Shown here: positions 1 through 8,925 of the stretch, piece after piece | Numbering within the stretch: position 1 is the first letter of the stretch | Layout of the letters: each line of letters starts with the position of its first letter | NCBI GenBank assembly: GCA_902784585.1 | Contig: CACZVM010000002.1 | Span: forward strand, 62,001 to 126,000 | Source of the DNA: an uncultured Bacteroidales bacterium | GTDB lineage: Bacteria > Bacteroidota > Bacteroidia > Bacteroidales > Paludibacteraceae | Direction: 5' to 3' | DNA: 64,000 bases | The notes under the pieces: model-generated | Told to the model about the DNA's origin: nothing | Databases searched by the model: none | What the model saw: only the letters and a program-made list of their open reading frames with translations | Translations under genes and position numbers: made by a program

Positions 1-514
1 CTTTGGCCACCGACTTGGTGAGGGCGATGATACCCGCCTTGGAGGCGGCGTAGTTGGCCTGTCCGGCATTACCGTTGATACCGACAACGGAACTGAGCGA
101 GATGATCGAACCGCTACGCTGACGCATCATTACAGGTGTGACAGCATGGGTGAAATTGAATGCGGACTTAAGGTTGACCTGGATCACCAGATCCCACTGC
201 TGTTCGGTCATACGCATGAGCAGCGTGTCACGCGTAATGCCGGCGTTGTTGACCAGAATATCTACGGTGCCGAACTCCTGCTGCACTTGTTCCACCACCT
301 GATGGGCGGATTCGAAATCAGCAGCATTGCTTGCATAGAACTGCACCTTTACACCAAGGGCGGCTATCTCGTTGCGAGTCTCCTCGGCAGCTTCGTTCAG
401 TTCCAGATCGGTGAAGGCAATATTAGCGCCTTCGCGAGCAAAAGCCAGTGCTATTTGTTTGCCTATACCACGAGCTGCGCCGGTGATAATAGCAGTTTTG
501 TTACTTAGTAACAT
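1..514 (-). CDS. fabG: 3-oxoacyl-ACP reductase FabG (3' end outside window)
   Basis: NADPH-dependent reduction of 3-oxoacyl-ACP in fatty acid elongation, cytoplasmic. The frame read from the ATG at 514 gives 171 residues and runs off the window edge; FabG is usually about 245-250 residues, so about 75 C-terminal residues are missing. Visible short-chain dehydrogenase marks are the nucleotide-binding TGAARGIG at residues 11-18, NNAG at 89-92, the catalytic serine near 140 and YAASK with Tyr155 and Lys159. It is the most downstream visible gene of a minus-strand run that includes lptC; the 35-bp gap to lptC is filled with 7-8 bp AT-rich repeats. Other SDR oxidoreductases share these motifs, but similarity over the whole visible part is of the FabG type. 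Confidence 0.9.
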   Translation of the reverse strand, partial: MLLSNKTAIITGAARGIGKQIALAFAREGANIAFTDLELNEAAEETRNEIAALGVKVQFYASNAADFESAHQVVEQVQQEFGTVDILVNNAGITRDTLLMRMTEQQWDLVIQVNLKSAFNFTHAVTPVMMRQRSGSIISLSSVVGINGNAGQANYAASKAGIIALTKSVAK

Positions 515-549
515 ACGTGATTTATGATTTCAAATTTTAGATTTATGAT

Positions 550-1125
550 TTACTCTTCTTCATTTATAGGGAATACTCCCGTAGGGTGTAAGATCGTATA
601 TTTGCTCATCTCTTCGTTGGACTCAAACCCGATGCCGTGGATGATACTCGTCTCTCGTGTAATATGGATGACGGAGTCTGACCAAACGCGGTGCTCCTTC
701 TGCTCCCAAATCAGTTCGGGTGTATCAAACTGCTCTCCCTTGCGGTTGAGCGAATGCACGTTGCCCCGCAGCGTCCACACTTGCTCGGTCTCGTTGTAAT
801 AAGCATAGTCGGCCTTTAGCGAAGCCTGAACCTGCAGCGCTTCGTCAAACTGCTCCAGATAGACACCGGAGGGGAACTCCTGGTATGGCGGTTCGGTCTT
901 GTCGTACACCAACCACTCCGCCGCCACGATGCGATAACGGGTGATGCCGGAGTCGGAGATGAGTGTGCTGACCGAATCGGTAGTCATCATGGGCATCGCC
1001 TGACGTTCTAAGACATAACGGTTCTCTGTATCGACACCTCTACCACAAGCAGAGAAAGTCATAGCGAGCCACACGAATGTGCTCGCTATGAACCCTATAG
1101 AGATATGTAGATGAGTTGTCTGCAA
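550..1125 (-). CDS. lptC: LptC-like LPS export lipoprotein
   Basis: 191 residues. The N-terminus has a hydrophobic segment ending in FSAC, a lipobox, so the protein is probably a lipoprotein (Cys near residue 27). The remaining part is beta-rich, with the LptC pattern of a short domain that includes GVYLEQFDE and a stretch like WTLRGNVHSLN. LptC is a periplasmic part of the Lpt bridge that hands lipopolysaccharide from the inner-membrane ABC transporter to LptA and LptD. The start lies 3 bp after the stop of the upstream TPR gene, so translation is probably coupled. Gene order coaX, outer membrane protein, TPR protein, lptC is common in Bacteroidota and supports the call. The assignment rests on context and overall pattern, not on a strong motif. 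Confidence 0.75.
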   Translation of the reverse strand: MQTTHLHISIGFIASTFVWLAMTFSACGRGVDTENRYVLERQAMPMMTTDSVSTLISDSGITRYRIVAAEWLVYDKTEPPYQEFPSGVYLEQFDEALQVQASLKADYAYYNETEQVWTLRGNVHSLNRKGEQFDTPELIWEQKEHRVWSDSVIHITRETSIIHGIGFESNEEMSKYTILHPTGVFPINEEE

Positions 1126-1128
1126 CGT

Positions 1129-2544
1129 TTAACGAATAGAAGTCGTTTCTCCGATCCATCCGCCAACGGTGAAGGTGGAGCCACTGAACTCGTTCGGCAG
1201 GTCGAAGCGCTCCTCTTTGGTCGGATAATAGCGGCTATAGGACGAGATGTACTCGTTGGCGGTAGCCTCAACCGACGGATCCACTTGTTTTGCCTTGACA
1301 AACTTATCCACTGCTACCCAATAAACGGTCTTGTTGAGGATAGCGCCCTTAGCATCGTTGCCGTACGGACGGCTGGCAGCATAAGCCATGCCGATGATGA
1401 TGTAGCAGCGGCCCTGACCCTTGTTGATACCCAGACCCTGCAGCGTCTGAATAGATGCCTGAGCATACTTACGTGCATCTGGGTAGCGTTTGAGGTTGGC
1501 GAAGCAGTAAACAGCTGCATTGTACTGGTAGTCAGCTACGTCCTCCAGCTCGTCCTCCACCATAGCAAACTTGATAGCCTGGTCGTAGTAGGCAATAGCC
1601 TGCTCGAAGTCGCCCTTCTTGGCGGCCATCGATGCACATCCGGCAGCAGACTCCTGGGTGGGTTGCAGCTTGTGCGCCGATTCGCAGGCTGCGAAATAGA
1701 CATCACTCTCGGTGCAACGTACGCGCTTGTAGAGCTTAGCAATCTTCTGCAACATATCCAAGTTGCCGATGTTCTCCTGAACCACAGCGGCGTAGATCTC
1801 ATCCAACTTCGAGCAGTCGGCTGCGCCGGAGATGGCGAAGATATTATCCACGTAGTCCTTCTGCTTGCCGGCTACCTCGGCGTTCTTGTTGCTGGCGTCA
1901 GCGGCCAGAGTGCCCAGGTGGGTGCTAGCCATCTCATAATCAGCGATGAACTGCTCTGCCAGCTTGTCAGGATTCTGCTTGTAGAGGGCGTAGGACACAT
2001 CCACCAACTTCACCAGTACCTGGATCTTGCTCTTCTCGCCCAGGGCAGCAACGGACTTCTGCAGGCACTCGTGTGCCTCGTTGAGTTTGGTATCTCCGAA
2101 ATACTCCACGTAAGCCAGACCCTTCTCACCCCATATATACTCGGTGGGATACTTGGGATCCGTCTTGCCGAAATACTTGATACGCTTGTCCTGCATATCT
2201 ACGGCAAGGTTAGCCAGACGCTCGCGCTCCACGGGGTCGGAGGAGTTCTTAAACAATGCCTCCACAATCTTCGCTCCCTGGCTGTAGATCGCCTTGTTGG
2301 CGTTCGGGCAGGTAGTGTACACCTCCCACCAAGGGCCATACGCATCAGCAAACATTTTGTTCTTCACCGACTCGTTGAAGAGCGAGATGTTGACCATACA
2401 CTCCTCGGTGATGGCAGGTTCTTCTTCCACAACAGCCTGAGCCTCGGCCGGAGCCTCAGTCTCTACTTTCTTAGGTTTCTTTGCACAAGCCAGCGCCGGT
2501 ACGGCAGCTGCCAGAGCCAATACAACTAATGTTCTGAATTTCAT
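1129..2544 (-). CDS. TPR-repeat lipoprotein or periplasmic protein
   Basis: 471 residues. It opens with a signal peptide (MKFRTLVVLALAAAVPALAC); cleavage may be at ALA-C, making it a non-classical lipoprotein, followed by a charged linker of Lys, Glu and Ala. The rest is alpha-helical with tetratricopeptide-type pairs, for example the helix pair with DFEQAIAYYDQAIKFA about two thirds of the way along and CFANLKRYPDARKYAQASI after it. No catalytic motif is visible. It lies 74 bp downstream of an outer membrane barrel gene and directly before lptC, so a role as an envelope scaffold or assembly factor is likely but inferred. Function is unknown. Confidence 0.8.
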   Translation of the reverse strand: MKFRTLVVLALAAAVPALACAKKPKKVETEAPAEAQAVVEEEPAITEECMVNISLFNESVKNKMFADAYGPWWEVYTTCPNANKAIYSQGAKIVEALFKNSSDPVERERLANLAVDMQDKRIKYFGKTDPKYPTEYIWGEKGLAYVEYFGDTKLNEAHECLQKSVAALGEKSKIQVLVKLVDVSYALYKQNPDKLAEQFIADYEMASTHLGTLAADASNKNAEVAGKQKDYVDNIFAISGAADCSKLDEIYAAVVQENIGNLDMLQKIAKLYKRVRCTESDVYFAACESAHKLQPTQESAAGCASMAAKKGDFEQAIAYYDQAIKFAMVEDELEDVADYQYNAAVYCFANLKRYPDARKYAQASIQTLQGLGINKGQGRCYIIIGMAYAASRPYGNDAKGAILNKTVYWVAVDKFVKAKQVDPSVEATANEYISSYSRYYPTKEERFDLPNEFSGSTFTVGGWIGETTSIR

Positions 2545-2618
2545 AATCGTAATATATTTATTTGTGTTCTGTTTTACAGTTGTTGGTTTCTCTCTTTCAA
2601 ATACTATGCCAAACGCTG

Positions 2619-3869
2619 TTAAAGCTTGCGTTTGAAGAACCAGTTCTCAGCGATAGCGATGCCGAGCGTGAAGCGCAACTGGTTGTCCACCAAGCCTGTA
2701 TTGCTGCCTCGGCGCGAGTACTCGAAGGTAGTATTGACCACGGTTCCCACGGAGTGAAGCGGAAAGCCTATACCCACCGAAGCGGAAAGCTTCATCGCGC
2801 CTACGGAAGCCAGATACTCATCCTGGAGGCTCAAGCCGGCACGCCATAGCATACGATCAGCATAACGACGTCCCGTCGGATTGTGGCGATATTCGATACC
2901 GAGTGCCATACGATTGCGGTCCTGCAGGTCGCTATAGTGGCCTGCCATTCCGTTGAACAGGGCTGAAGCCATGAACTGTCGCTCGTAGTCGAAGCCAACC
3001 GTCAGTCGGTTTGCCCAAGTGTAGCTGACACCCACACCGCACATCCATGGCGTCTGGAACAGACCTTCGTAAACAGGAATACTATCCTCGCTCTGCGTCT
3101 CAATGACCAAGTAAGTGCTATGCAGATTCATCTTGTTCTCCAGCACTGCGCCGGCCACTACCGAATGCTTGCCCCATGTATGGAAGAACTGTGCACCAGT
3201 GCGTACACGCACACTGCTGACGGAGAGTACCTCATCCTGGATTGTAGGCGTAAGACCCGCCTCGTCGAACGACAGCGTACGCATGCGCTGGAGTGTACCC
3301 CACATATAATAGACGTTGGCACCGACAGCGGCCCAATTGCATATATTAAAACTCAGACCTCCGTATATCTCGCTGATATTACCGTCACCGTAATAGGTCT
3401 TCGTATAGTGGTAGTCGGATTTGAGCGAGTCGGCAATGGCGATGTCGTAGCCCACCGAGCTATAAGGCAACAGACCCACCGAAGCAGCAATCCACTGCTT
3501 CCAGATAGGTACTTGTATGGTCACGTACTCCAAGTTACCGTTGGCGCGATTGCGCATGCCATTAGCGTCCTCGTAGCGACTCCAACTGACGCTTGCGGCC
3601 ACGTCCATCATGAAAGTCAGCGTGTCGCAGGCGGTATAGGAAGCCGGCTGCGCCGCACATATCACCCGATTACTACGCATACCATAGCCTACTCCACCCA
3701 TGGCACGATAGGAAGCCGGTATATTCTCGTTGATATCGCCGTAGGCGTAGCGCGAGAAGGGCGAACAGGTCATGTTCTGCGCCGACAAAGGAGAAAGGAG
3801 AAAAGTGAATGGCGAAAGGAGCACCATCCACAGCCCAATTATTCGATATATATTCCTTTCAATTTTCAT
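2619..3869 (-). CDS. outer membrane beta-barrel protein
   Basis: 416 residues. The N-terminus has a hydrophobic signal segment ending in LSAQN, the usual Bacteroidota cleavage context. The mature part alternates aromatic and small residues typical of beta-strands, begins with a conserved-looking MTCSPFSRYAYGD segment and ends in a short basic tail WFFKRKL. This family regularly follows coaX in Bacteroidota and precedes TPR and lptC genes. It resembles FadL/OmpP1-type barrels in overall style, but no substrate can be read from the sequence. The start overlaps the last 11 bp of coaX. Part of the signal peptide is encoded by a purine-rich repeat (3790-3825), one of the low-complexity families seen elsewhere in the window. 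Confidence 0.8.
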   Translation of the reverse strand: MKIERNIYRIIGLWMVLLSPFTFLLSPLSAQNMTCSPFSRYAYGDINENIPASYRAMGGVGYGMRSNRVICAAQPASYTACDTLTFMMDVAASVSWSRYEDANGMRNRANGNLEYVTIQVPIWKQWIAASVGLLPYSSVGYDIAIADSLKSDYHYTKTYYGDGNISEIYGGLSFNICNWAAVGANVYYMWGTLQRMRTLSFDEAGLTPTIQDEVLSVSSVRVRTGAQFFHTWGKHSVVAGAVLENKMNLHSTYLVIETQSEDSIPVYEGLFQTPWMCGVGVSYTWANRLTVGFDYERQFMASALFNGMAGHYSDLQDRNRMALGIEYRHNPTGRRYADRMLWRAGLSLQDEYLASVGAMKLSASVGIGFPLHSVGTVVNTTFEYSRRGSNTGLVDNQLRFTLGIAIAENWFFKRKL

Positions 3870-4605
3870 TTTTTAATTTATTGTAGCTTAGTATCTTATT
3901 CAGTCCGATGAGCACCAGGTGCTTCTCGTAATGCATCTCCATGCGTACGTTGTTGAGTATAAAGGGTGCGTTACCTCCTGTTAGGAAGGTCTGGACATGC
4001 GGCATGCGTTCGCGCAGCGTCCGCATATACCCCTTCGCCTCGTAAGCCACGCCTCGGATGACACCGGCCGCGATGGCATCGCGTGTGTTCTTGCCGAAAA
4101 GAGGGATCAGTTCTTTCTCCTCCACCTCCACGAGCGGCAGTTTCTTGGTCATGCGTTGCAACATCGTGAAGCGCATCTTGAGTCCCGGCGCGATGTTACC
4201 GCCTAAGTACTCACCCTCCGCCGACACGAAGTCGTAAGTAATGGCCGAACCGGCATCGATGATGAGCAAGTTCTCGTTCGGACAGAGGCTCTGCGCTCCC
4301 ACAGCAGCGGCTAGTCGGTCCTGTCCAAGCGTCTCGGGTGTGCTGTAGCCGTTGCGGATAGGCACAGGTGTCTGATGGTCGAAGAGCACAAAGTGCTGCG
4401 AGCGACGCGTCAGGGTATTAACGACAGCCGGTTCGATGTTGATGACCGAGCTGATGATGGAATCTGTGATCTCGTAGAGGTCGAACAGGCGCTCCACGTC
4501 GGCTGAGGAGAACGACTTGTAGACGAAATTGTTGATCATCCGTCCGTCGTCCGTCATCAGGCCCACCTTGGTACGGCTATTTCCCTGGTCAATACACAGA
4601 TTCAT
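3859..4605 (-). CDS. coaX: type III pantothenate kinase
   Basis: First step of coenzyme A synthesis: ATP-dependent phosphorylation of pantothenate, cytoplasmic. 248 residues, a normal length for CoaX. Residues 6-13 read DQGNSRTK, the ASKHA phosphate motif of this family; IDAGSAITYDF carries the catalytic-site aspartate, and GGNIAPGLKMRF is the GG-x-IxPG motif. The gene lies 16 bp downstream of the acyl-CoA ligase gene and overlaps the barrel gene by 11 bp, so it sits in the middle of a tight minus-strand operon. Confidence 0.95.
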   Translation of the reverse strand: MNLCIDQGNSRTKVGLMTDDGRMINNFVYKSFSSADVERLFDLYEITDSIISSVINIEPAVVNTLTRRSQHFVLFDHQTPVPIRNGYSTPETLGQDRLAAAVGAQSLCPNENLLIIDAGSAITYDFVSAEGEYLGGNIAPGLKMRFTMLQRMTKKLPLVEVEEKELIPLFGKNTRDAIAAGVIRGVAYEAKGYMRTLRERMPHVQTFLTGGNAPFILNNVRMEMHYEKHLVLIGLNKILSYNKLKNEN

Positions 4606-4621
4606 ATCGCGCTGACGGCTA

Positions 4622-6298
4622 TTATACCATGTTCGTATAGAGGAAGCGCTTTATGGATTTCTTCGGTGTCTTCTCAAACTCGTGCGGATAGAGCTTGATG
4701 AGCGCCACCTGCTCGTAGGCCGCCAGTTCGGAGTTGACTTGCTTACGCGCCTCCTCCATCTGCTCGTCCACCTGCTCGTGGGTCAGGCCGTCGGCGTCTA
4801 TCTCGTTGTAGTCGGGGCAGATCAGCGCCACCAGACGGTTGTCCTCCTGCTGCAGTACCAGCGACTCCAGCACGTAGGGCATGTTGTTCAGTTTGGCTTC
4901 TATCTCCTCGGGGTAGATGTTCTGTCCGCTCGGGCCGAGCAGCATCGTCTTGCAGCGACCCTTGATGTAGAGGAATCCGTCCTCGTCCAGCATACCCAGG
5001 TCACCCGTGCGCAGCCAGCCGTCTTTGGTGAAGCTCTCTTTCGTCGCTTTCGGGTTCTTGTAGTAGCCGGTCATCGTGTTCTCGCCACGCGTCACTATCT
5101 CACCTACTCCCTCGGCATTCGGCTCCAGTATCTTCACTTCCATGATGCCTTTCAGCGGGCGACCGCAGGCATAGAGCTTGCTGCCCTCGTCGTACGGCGT
5201 GAAGCATATCAGCGGAGCGCACTCCGTCATGCCGTAGCCTACCGACATCGGGAATTTGATTCTGGTCAGGAAGGCTTCTACCTCCGGGTTCAGCGGCGCA
5301 CCGCCGATGATGATCTGACGGAACTCGCCTCCGAAGGCCTGTACCAGCTGCTCGCGTATCTTTGCGCAGACAATCTCGTCCAGGAACGGCACTTTCAGCA
5401 CCCAGCTCACAGGCGGTTTCTGTATCTGCGGCACTATCATCTTCTTGTATATCTTCTCCAGTATCAGCGGCACCGAGAGGATCAGCGTCGGCTTCACTTC
5501 CGCAAAGGCGTTCAGCAGTATCTTCGGCGACGGCGTACGTCCTACCAGCCACGTGTGACCACCGGCGGCCAGACAGGCCAGGAAGTCGAACGCACAACCG
5601 TAGGCGTGTGCGAGCGGCAGGAACGTCACGAAGCGCGCACCCTCGTAGGCCAGACCCGACTCTATACCGAAGCGCACGTTACCCGCCAGACCGTTCAGCG
5701 GCATGATCACACCCTTGCTGAAACCCGTCGTTCCGCTCGTGTAGTTGATGCTGCCTATCTCGCTGTTCGGACGGTCGGCATAGTGCACATCCTTGGCCCA
5801 GTAGCCGTCCGGATAACGCTGTTTGAAGAGCTCGGCGATACGCTCGTAGTTGATCTTCTTCGGGTCGAGCGCCAACGAGATCGGGTGCCAGTCGTTCAGG
5901 CTCACTACGGCTTTCACCTCCGGGATCTGCTCCAGGTCTATTCCCTCCCAGTTCAGGTTGCTGATGAAGAGCAACTTCGACTCCGAGTGGTTGATGATGT
6001 GGATAGCGTCGTTGGCGTGGAAGTCCTGCAGTATCGGCACGATGATGGCGCCATAGGTGACAGCAGCCAGATAGACTGCCACCCAGTTGCTGTTGTTCCT
6101 ACCCATCAGCGCAATCTTGTCGTTCGTCTTGATGCCGCACTCCTCAAACAGGATATGCAGCTTGGCGATGTTGATAGCCAACTGACCGTACGTCAGTGTC
6201 ACATCCGTACCGTAGTCGGTCACGGCTTCTTTGTCCCAGTGCTCACGAAACGAACGCTCGTACATCTTAACGAAGTTGTATTGTTCTTCTTGCATCAT
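4622..6298 (-). CDS. AMP-forming long-chain acyl-CoA ligase
   Basis: 558 residues of the adenylate-forming superfamily, activating fatty acids to acyl-CoA (or a similar carboxylate) through an acyl-AMP. The P-loop-like motif INYTSGTTGFSKG is present, followed by GYGMTECAPLI (acyl-binding/adenylate motif), TGDLG with the ribose-binding aspartate, and near the C-terminus EKTPKKSIKRF with the catalytic lysine. The length is near that of short bacterial FadD homologues. It is the second gene after the promoter at 6761-6791, 39 bp downstream of a small membrane protein gene. Substrate cannot be told from sequence; neighbours in envelope and lipid metabolism fit a fatty acid. Confidence 0.88.
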   Translation of the reverse strand: MMQEEQYNFVKMYERSFREHWDKEAVTDYGTDVTLTYGQLAINIAKLHILFEECGIKTNDKIALMGRNNSNWVAVYLAAVTYGAIIVPILQDFHANDAIHIINHSESKLLFISNLNWEGIDLEQIPEVKAVVSLNDWHPISLALDPKKINYERIAELFKQRYPDGYWAKDVHYADRPNSEIGSINYTSGTTGFSKGVIMPLNGLAGNVRFGIESGLAYEGARFVTFLPLAHAYGCAFDFLACLAAGGHTWLVGRTPSPKILLNAFAEVKPTLILSVPLILEKIYKKMIVPQIQKPPVSWVLKVPFLDEIVCAKIREQLVQAFGGEFRQIIIGGAPLNPEVEAFLTRIKFPMSVGYGMTECAPLICFTPYDEGSKLYACGRPLKGIMEVKILEPNAEGVGEIVTRGENTMTGYYKNPKATKESFTKDGWLRTGDLGMLDEDGFLYIKGRCKTMLLGPSGQNIYPEEIEAKLNNMPYVLESLVLQQEDNRLVALICPDYNEIDADGLTHEQVDEQMEEARKQVNSELAAYEQVALIKLYPHEFEKTPKKSIKRFLYTNMV

Positions 6299-6337
6299 AA
6301 CTCTGCAAAAATATTAGATTTTCCTAAGCTGTTGTTA

Positions 6338-6721
6338 CTATTTTGCCACATAGACGGAGTCCACGATATACGGGCTGTTGCCACGCCAGGGGAGCGTACC
6401 GAGATAGCGTTTCCAATGGAGCTTCACGCCGGTGTTGGTACCCTCGTTGAGCTGACGTGCCACGCTCTCTTTCTCCACCGAGAACTTGAACTCGTTGGAC
6501 TGGATAGAACCCTGGACACCCTTGACGGACTTCAGACCGGTCTGGATCATCTTGCCCTCGTAGGTCTTGAAGATATAGCCCTCTCTCTGGAAATAGTTGA
6601 TGTCTCCCTCGTTGACACCCTCGGCATAGACGAAGCAGAACTTAAAGAAGATAAATCCGGACAACACCAAGGCAGCGATGATGACCGTACTCCAGGTGAT
6701 TACTTTGGCAGCTGTACTCAT
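6338..6721 (-). CDS. small membrane-anchored protein of unknown function
   Basis: 127 residues from the ATG at 6721. An upstream in-frame ATG at 6763 lies inside the -7 promoter element, so it cannot be the start. Residues 5-30 form one transmembrane segment (about VITWSTVIIAALVLSGFIF); the rest, with several Lys, Gly and Tyr, would face the periplasm and contains the pattern EGYIFKTYEGKMIQTG. Proteins of this shape are widespread in Bacteroidales, sometimes mislabelled in databases as 6-phosphogluconate dehydrogenase; nothing in the sequence supports that enzyme. Function unknown. First gene of the run leading to fabG. Confidence 0.75.
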   Translation of the reverse strand: MSTAAKVITWSTVIIAALVLSGFIFFKFCFVYAEGVNEGDINYFQREGYIFKTYEGKMIQTGLKSVKGVQGSIQSNEFKFSVEKESVARQLNEGTNTGVKLHWKRYLGTLPWRGNSPYIVDSVYVAK

Positions 6722-6760
6722 AGAATATAATGATTTTTTTGTTCCTACACAAATCGGCTG

Positions 6761-6791
6761 CAAAGATACAACAAAAAAATGACATACGCAA
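6761..6791 (-). promoter_or_regulatory. Bacteroidota-type promoter, small membrane protein operon
   Basis: On the minus strand TTGC (6788-6791) and TATCTTTG (6761-6768) are 19 bp apart, matching the -33/-7 pattern. It would start the operon running through coaX toward fabG. It is divergent from the fbp promoter 36 bp away. Confidence 0.75.
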
Positions 6792-6827
6792 GCGCGCGCG
6801 CATTTTTTCGATTTTTTTCGTTATAGG

Positions 6828-6859
6828 TTTGCGTAATTGAAAAAAAAACTGTATCTTTG
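6828..6859 (+). promoter_or_regulatory. Bacteroidota-type promoter of fbp
   Basis: TTTG at 6828-6831 and TATCTTTG at 6852-6859 with 20 bp between: an exact match to the consensus. Its position fixes the fbp start at 6881, since the in-frame codon at 6857 lies inside the -7 element. Confidence 0.85.
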
Positions 6860-6880
6860 CCCACGCAAAGAATTGATACT

Positions 6881-8884
6881 ATGACAGACGATCGTTATTT
6901 ACGTTTACTGAGTGAGAAATTTCCGAACGCGCAGCGCGTCATCACCGAGCTGATCAACCTGCGCGCCATCCTCTCGCTGCCGAAAGGCACCGAGCATTTC
7001 GTGAGCGACCTGCACGGCGAGTCGCTGGCGTTCATCCATATGATCAAAAACGCCTCCGGCGTGGTACGCAAGAAAGTGGACGAGGTATATGGAGACACCC
7101 TCTCTGAAGAAGAGAAACGCGCGCTCTGTGCCCTGATCTACTACCCAGACGAGCGTCTGGAGCTCGTGAAACGTTTCTATGCCGGCGAGCCTGTGGACGG
7201 ACTGTTCCGCATCAACTCTCAGCTATCAAACCTGCCGACGCTGGACGAGTGGTACCGCCGCCGTCTGCACCAGGTGGTGGAGATAGCACGCGCCGTGACA
7301 ATCAAATACAGCCGTTCGAAAGTACACAAACTGCTGCCGAAAGACTATGCATATATCATCGGCGAGTTGCTGCACGAGTCGAATCTGGAGCAACACGACC
7401 GGCAGACCTACTACAACGCCATCATCGAAGCCATCATGGAGACCGGCTGTGCCGACCAACTGCTGATAGCCATCAGTTATCTGATACACGGCCTGACGAT
7501 CGACACGCTGCATGTCGTGGGTGACATTTTCGACCGCGGTCCCGGAGCAAGCAAGATACTCGACGTACTCTCGACGGTACGCGACTACGACATCCAATGG
7601 GGCAACCACGACATAGAATGGATGGGTGCGATGGCAGGCAACCAGGCCCTGATGGCCACCGTGCTGCGCGTGAGCATCCGCTACGCCAACATAGAGACGC
7701 TCGAAGAGGGGTACGGCATCAACCTTCTGCCGCTGGCCAACTTCGCCATGACCGTCTATGGAGACGATCCCTGCCCCCTCTGGCAGACCAAAGACTTCGA
7801 CAACAACCCGCGTCTGACGCGCTCGGCACAACTGATGGCCAAGATGCACAAAGCCATCTCTATCATCCAATTCAAACTGGAAGGTCAGACCGTACAGCGT
7901 CATCCCGAATGGCATATGAACCACCGCGCGCTGCTCGACAAGATAGACTACGCGCAAGGCACTATCACACTGGACGGCACCACCTATCCGCTGCTCGACA
8001 CTCACCTGCCGACCATCGATCCGCAACATCCATATGAATTAAGTCAGGAGGAGAGCGACCTCATGCACCAGTTGGCACGCTCGTTCCGCAAGAGCGAGAA
8101 GATGCAACGCCACCTGAAGATGCTCTACGAGCATGGCTCGCTCTATCTGGTACGCAACGGTTTCCTTCTCTACCACGCCGCCATCCCGTTGGATGCGGAC
8201 GGACGCTTCACCGAAGCCGATGTATGCGGCGAGCGCGTGAGCGGCAAGGCACTGATGGACCGCACGGACACTATAGTACGTCAGGCCTACTACGGCGAAG
8301 GAAAGGCCAAACAGGATGCGCTGGACTATATGCTCTATCTCTGGGAAGGCGAATTCTCACCGCTCTACAACAAAGACAAGATGACTACTTTTGAGCGCTA
8401 CTTCATCGCCGACAAGGCTGTGCAACACGAAGCCAAAGGGGCCTATTTCACCCTGGCAGACGACGAAAAAGTATGCGCAGATATTCTTAAAGAATTCGGC
8501 CTCAATCCTGCGACGGGACGCATTGTAAATGGCCATGTGCCTGTTCGCACTATAAAAGGCGAAACTCCGATACGTGCCAACGGCAAGCGTTTTGTGATAG
8601 ACGGGGGCTTCAGCAAACCCTATCAGGAGAAGACCGGAATAGCCGGCTACACGCTCATCTACAACAGCCACGGCATCCAACTGGTGGAGCACGATTCGTT
8701 CGAGAGTCGCGAGCAAGCCGTCATCTCCGGCAGCGACATCCACAGCCGTAATCTGCTGCAAGACTTCAGCGGCCAGCGCATGCGCATATGCGACACCGAC
8801 AAAGGAAAAGAGCTGCTCGAGCAGATAAACAGTCTCGAACAACTCTTGCAAGCGTACCGCAACGGTTCACTGCGTGAACACTGA
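6881..8884 (+). CDS. fbp: fructose-1,6-bisphosphatase class III
   Basis: Hydrolyses fructose-1,6-bisphosphate to fructose-6-phosphate, the committed step of gluconeogenesis. 667 residues, the length expected of the large class III enzyme of Firmicutes and Bacteroidetes. It carries the metallophosphatase motifs VVGDIFDRGPGASKIL and WGNHDIEWMGA, and further on NGHVPVR. The start at 6881 is 21 nt after the promoter's -7 element, typical of this window. The gene stands alone on the plus strand, ends in an intrinsic terminator and converges with ddh. Confidence 0.95.
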   Translation: MTDDRYLRLLSEKFPNAQRVITELINLRAILSLPKGTEHFVSDLHGESLAFIHMIKNASGVVRKKVDEVYGDTLSEEEKRALCALIYYPDERLELVKRFYAGEPVDGLFRINSQLSNLPTLDEWYRRRLHQVVEIARAVTIKYSRSKVHKLLPKDYAYIIGELLHESNLEQHDRQTYYNAIIEAIMETGCADQLLIAISYLIHGLTIDTLHVVGDIFDRGPGASKILDVLSTVRDYDIQWGNHDIEWMGAMAGNQALMATVLRVSIRYANIETLEEGYGINLLPLANFAMTVYGDDPCPLWQTKDFDNNPRLTRSAQLMAKMHKAISIIQFKLEGQTVQRHPEWHMNHRALLDKIDYAQGTITLDGTTYPLLDTHLPTIDPQHPYELSQEESDLMHQLARSFRKSEKMQRHLKMLYEHGSLYLVRNGFLLYHAAIPLDADGRFTEADVCGERVSGKALMDRTDTIVRQAYYGEGKAKQDALDYMLYLWEGEFSPLYNKDKMTTFERYFIADKAVQHEAKGAYFTLADDEKVCADILKEFGLNPATGRIVNGHVPVRTIKGETPIRANGKRFVIDGGFSKPYQEKTGIAGYTLIYNSHGIQLVEHDSFESREQAVISGSDIHSRNLLQDFSGQRMRICDTDKGKELLEQINSLEQLLQAYRNGSLREH

Positions 8885-8897
8885 GAGCCTACCCCAA

Positions 8898-8925
8898 CCC
8901 CTCCCTAAAAGGAGGGGCTTTTTAT
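8898..8925 (+). terminator. rho-independent terminator of fbp
   Basis: Stem CCCCTCC (8898-8904) / GGAGGGG (8911-8917) with a 6-nt loop, then CTTTTTAT. It lies between the convergent genes fbp and ddh and touches the ddh stop codon. Confidence 0.85.

Noticed and set aside
1111-2529. 472-codon frame on the plus strand opposite the TPR protein
   Set aside because: Composition is rich in Leu, Val and His with no domain, and it mirrors the minus-strand gene, which has a signal peptide and TPR repeats.
4682-6730. Long open frame (682 codons) on the plus strand opposite the acyl-CoA ligase gene
   Set aside because: It is antisense to a clear enzyme with all motifs, has an odd composition rich in Arg, Gln and His, and no recognisable domain. 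High GC codon use leaves such frames open by chance.
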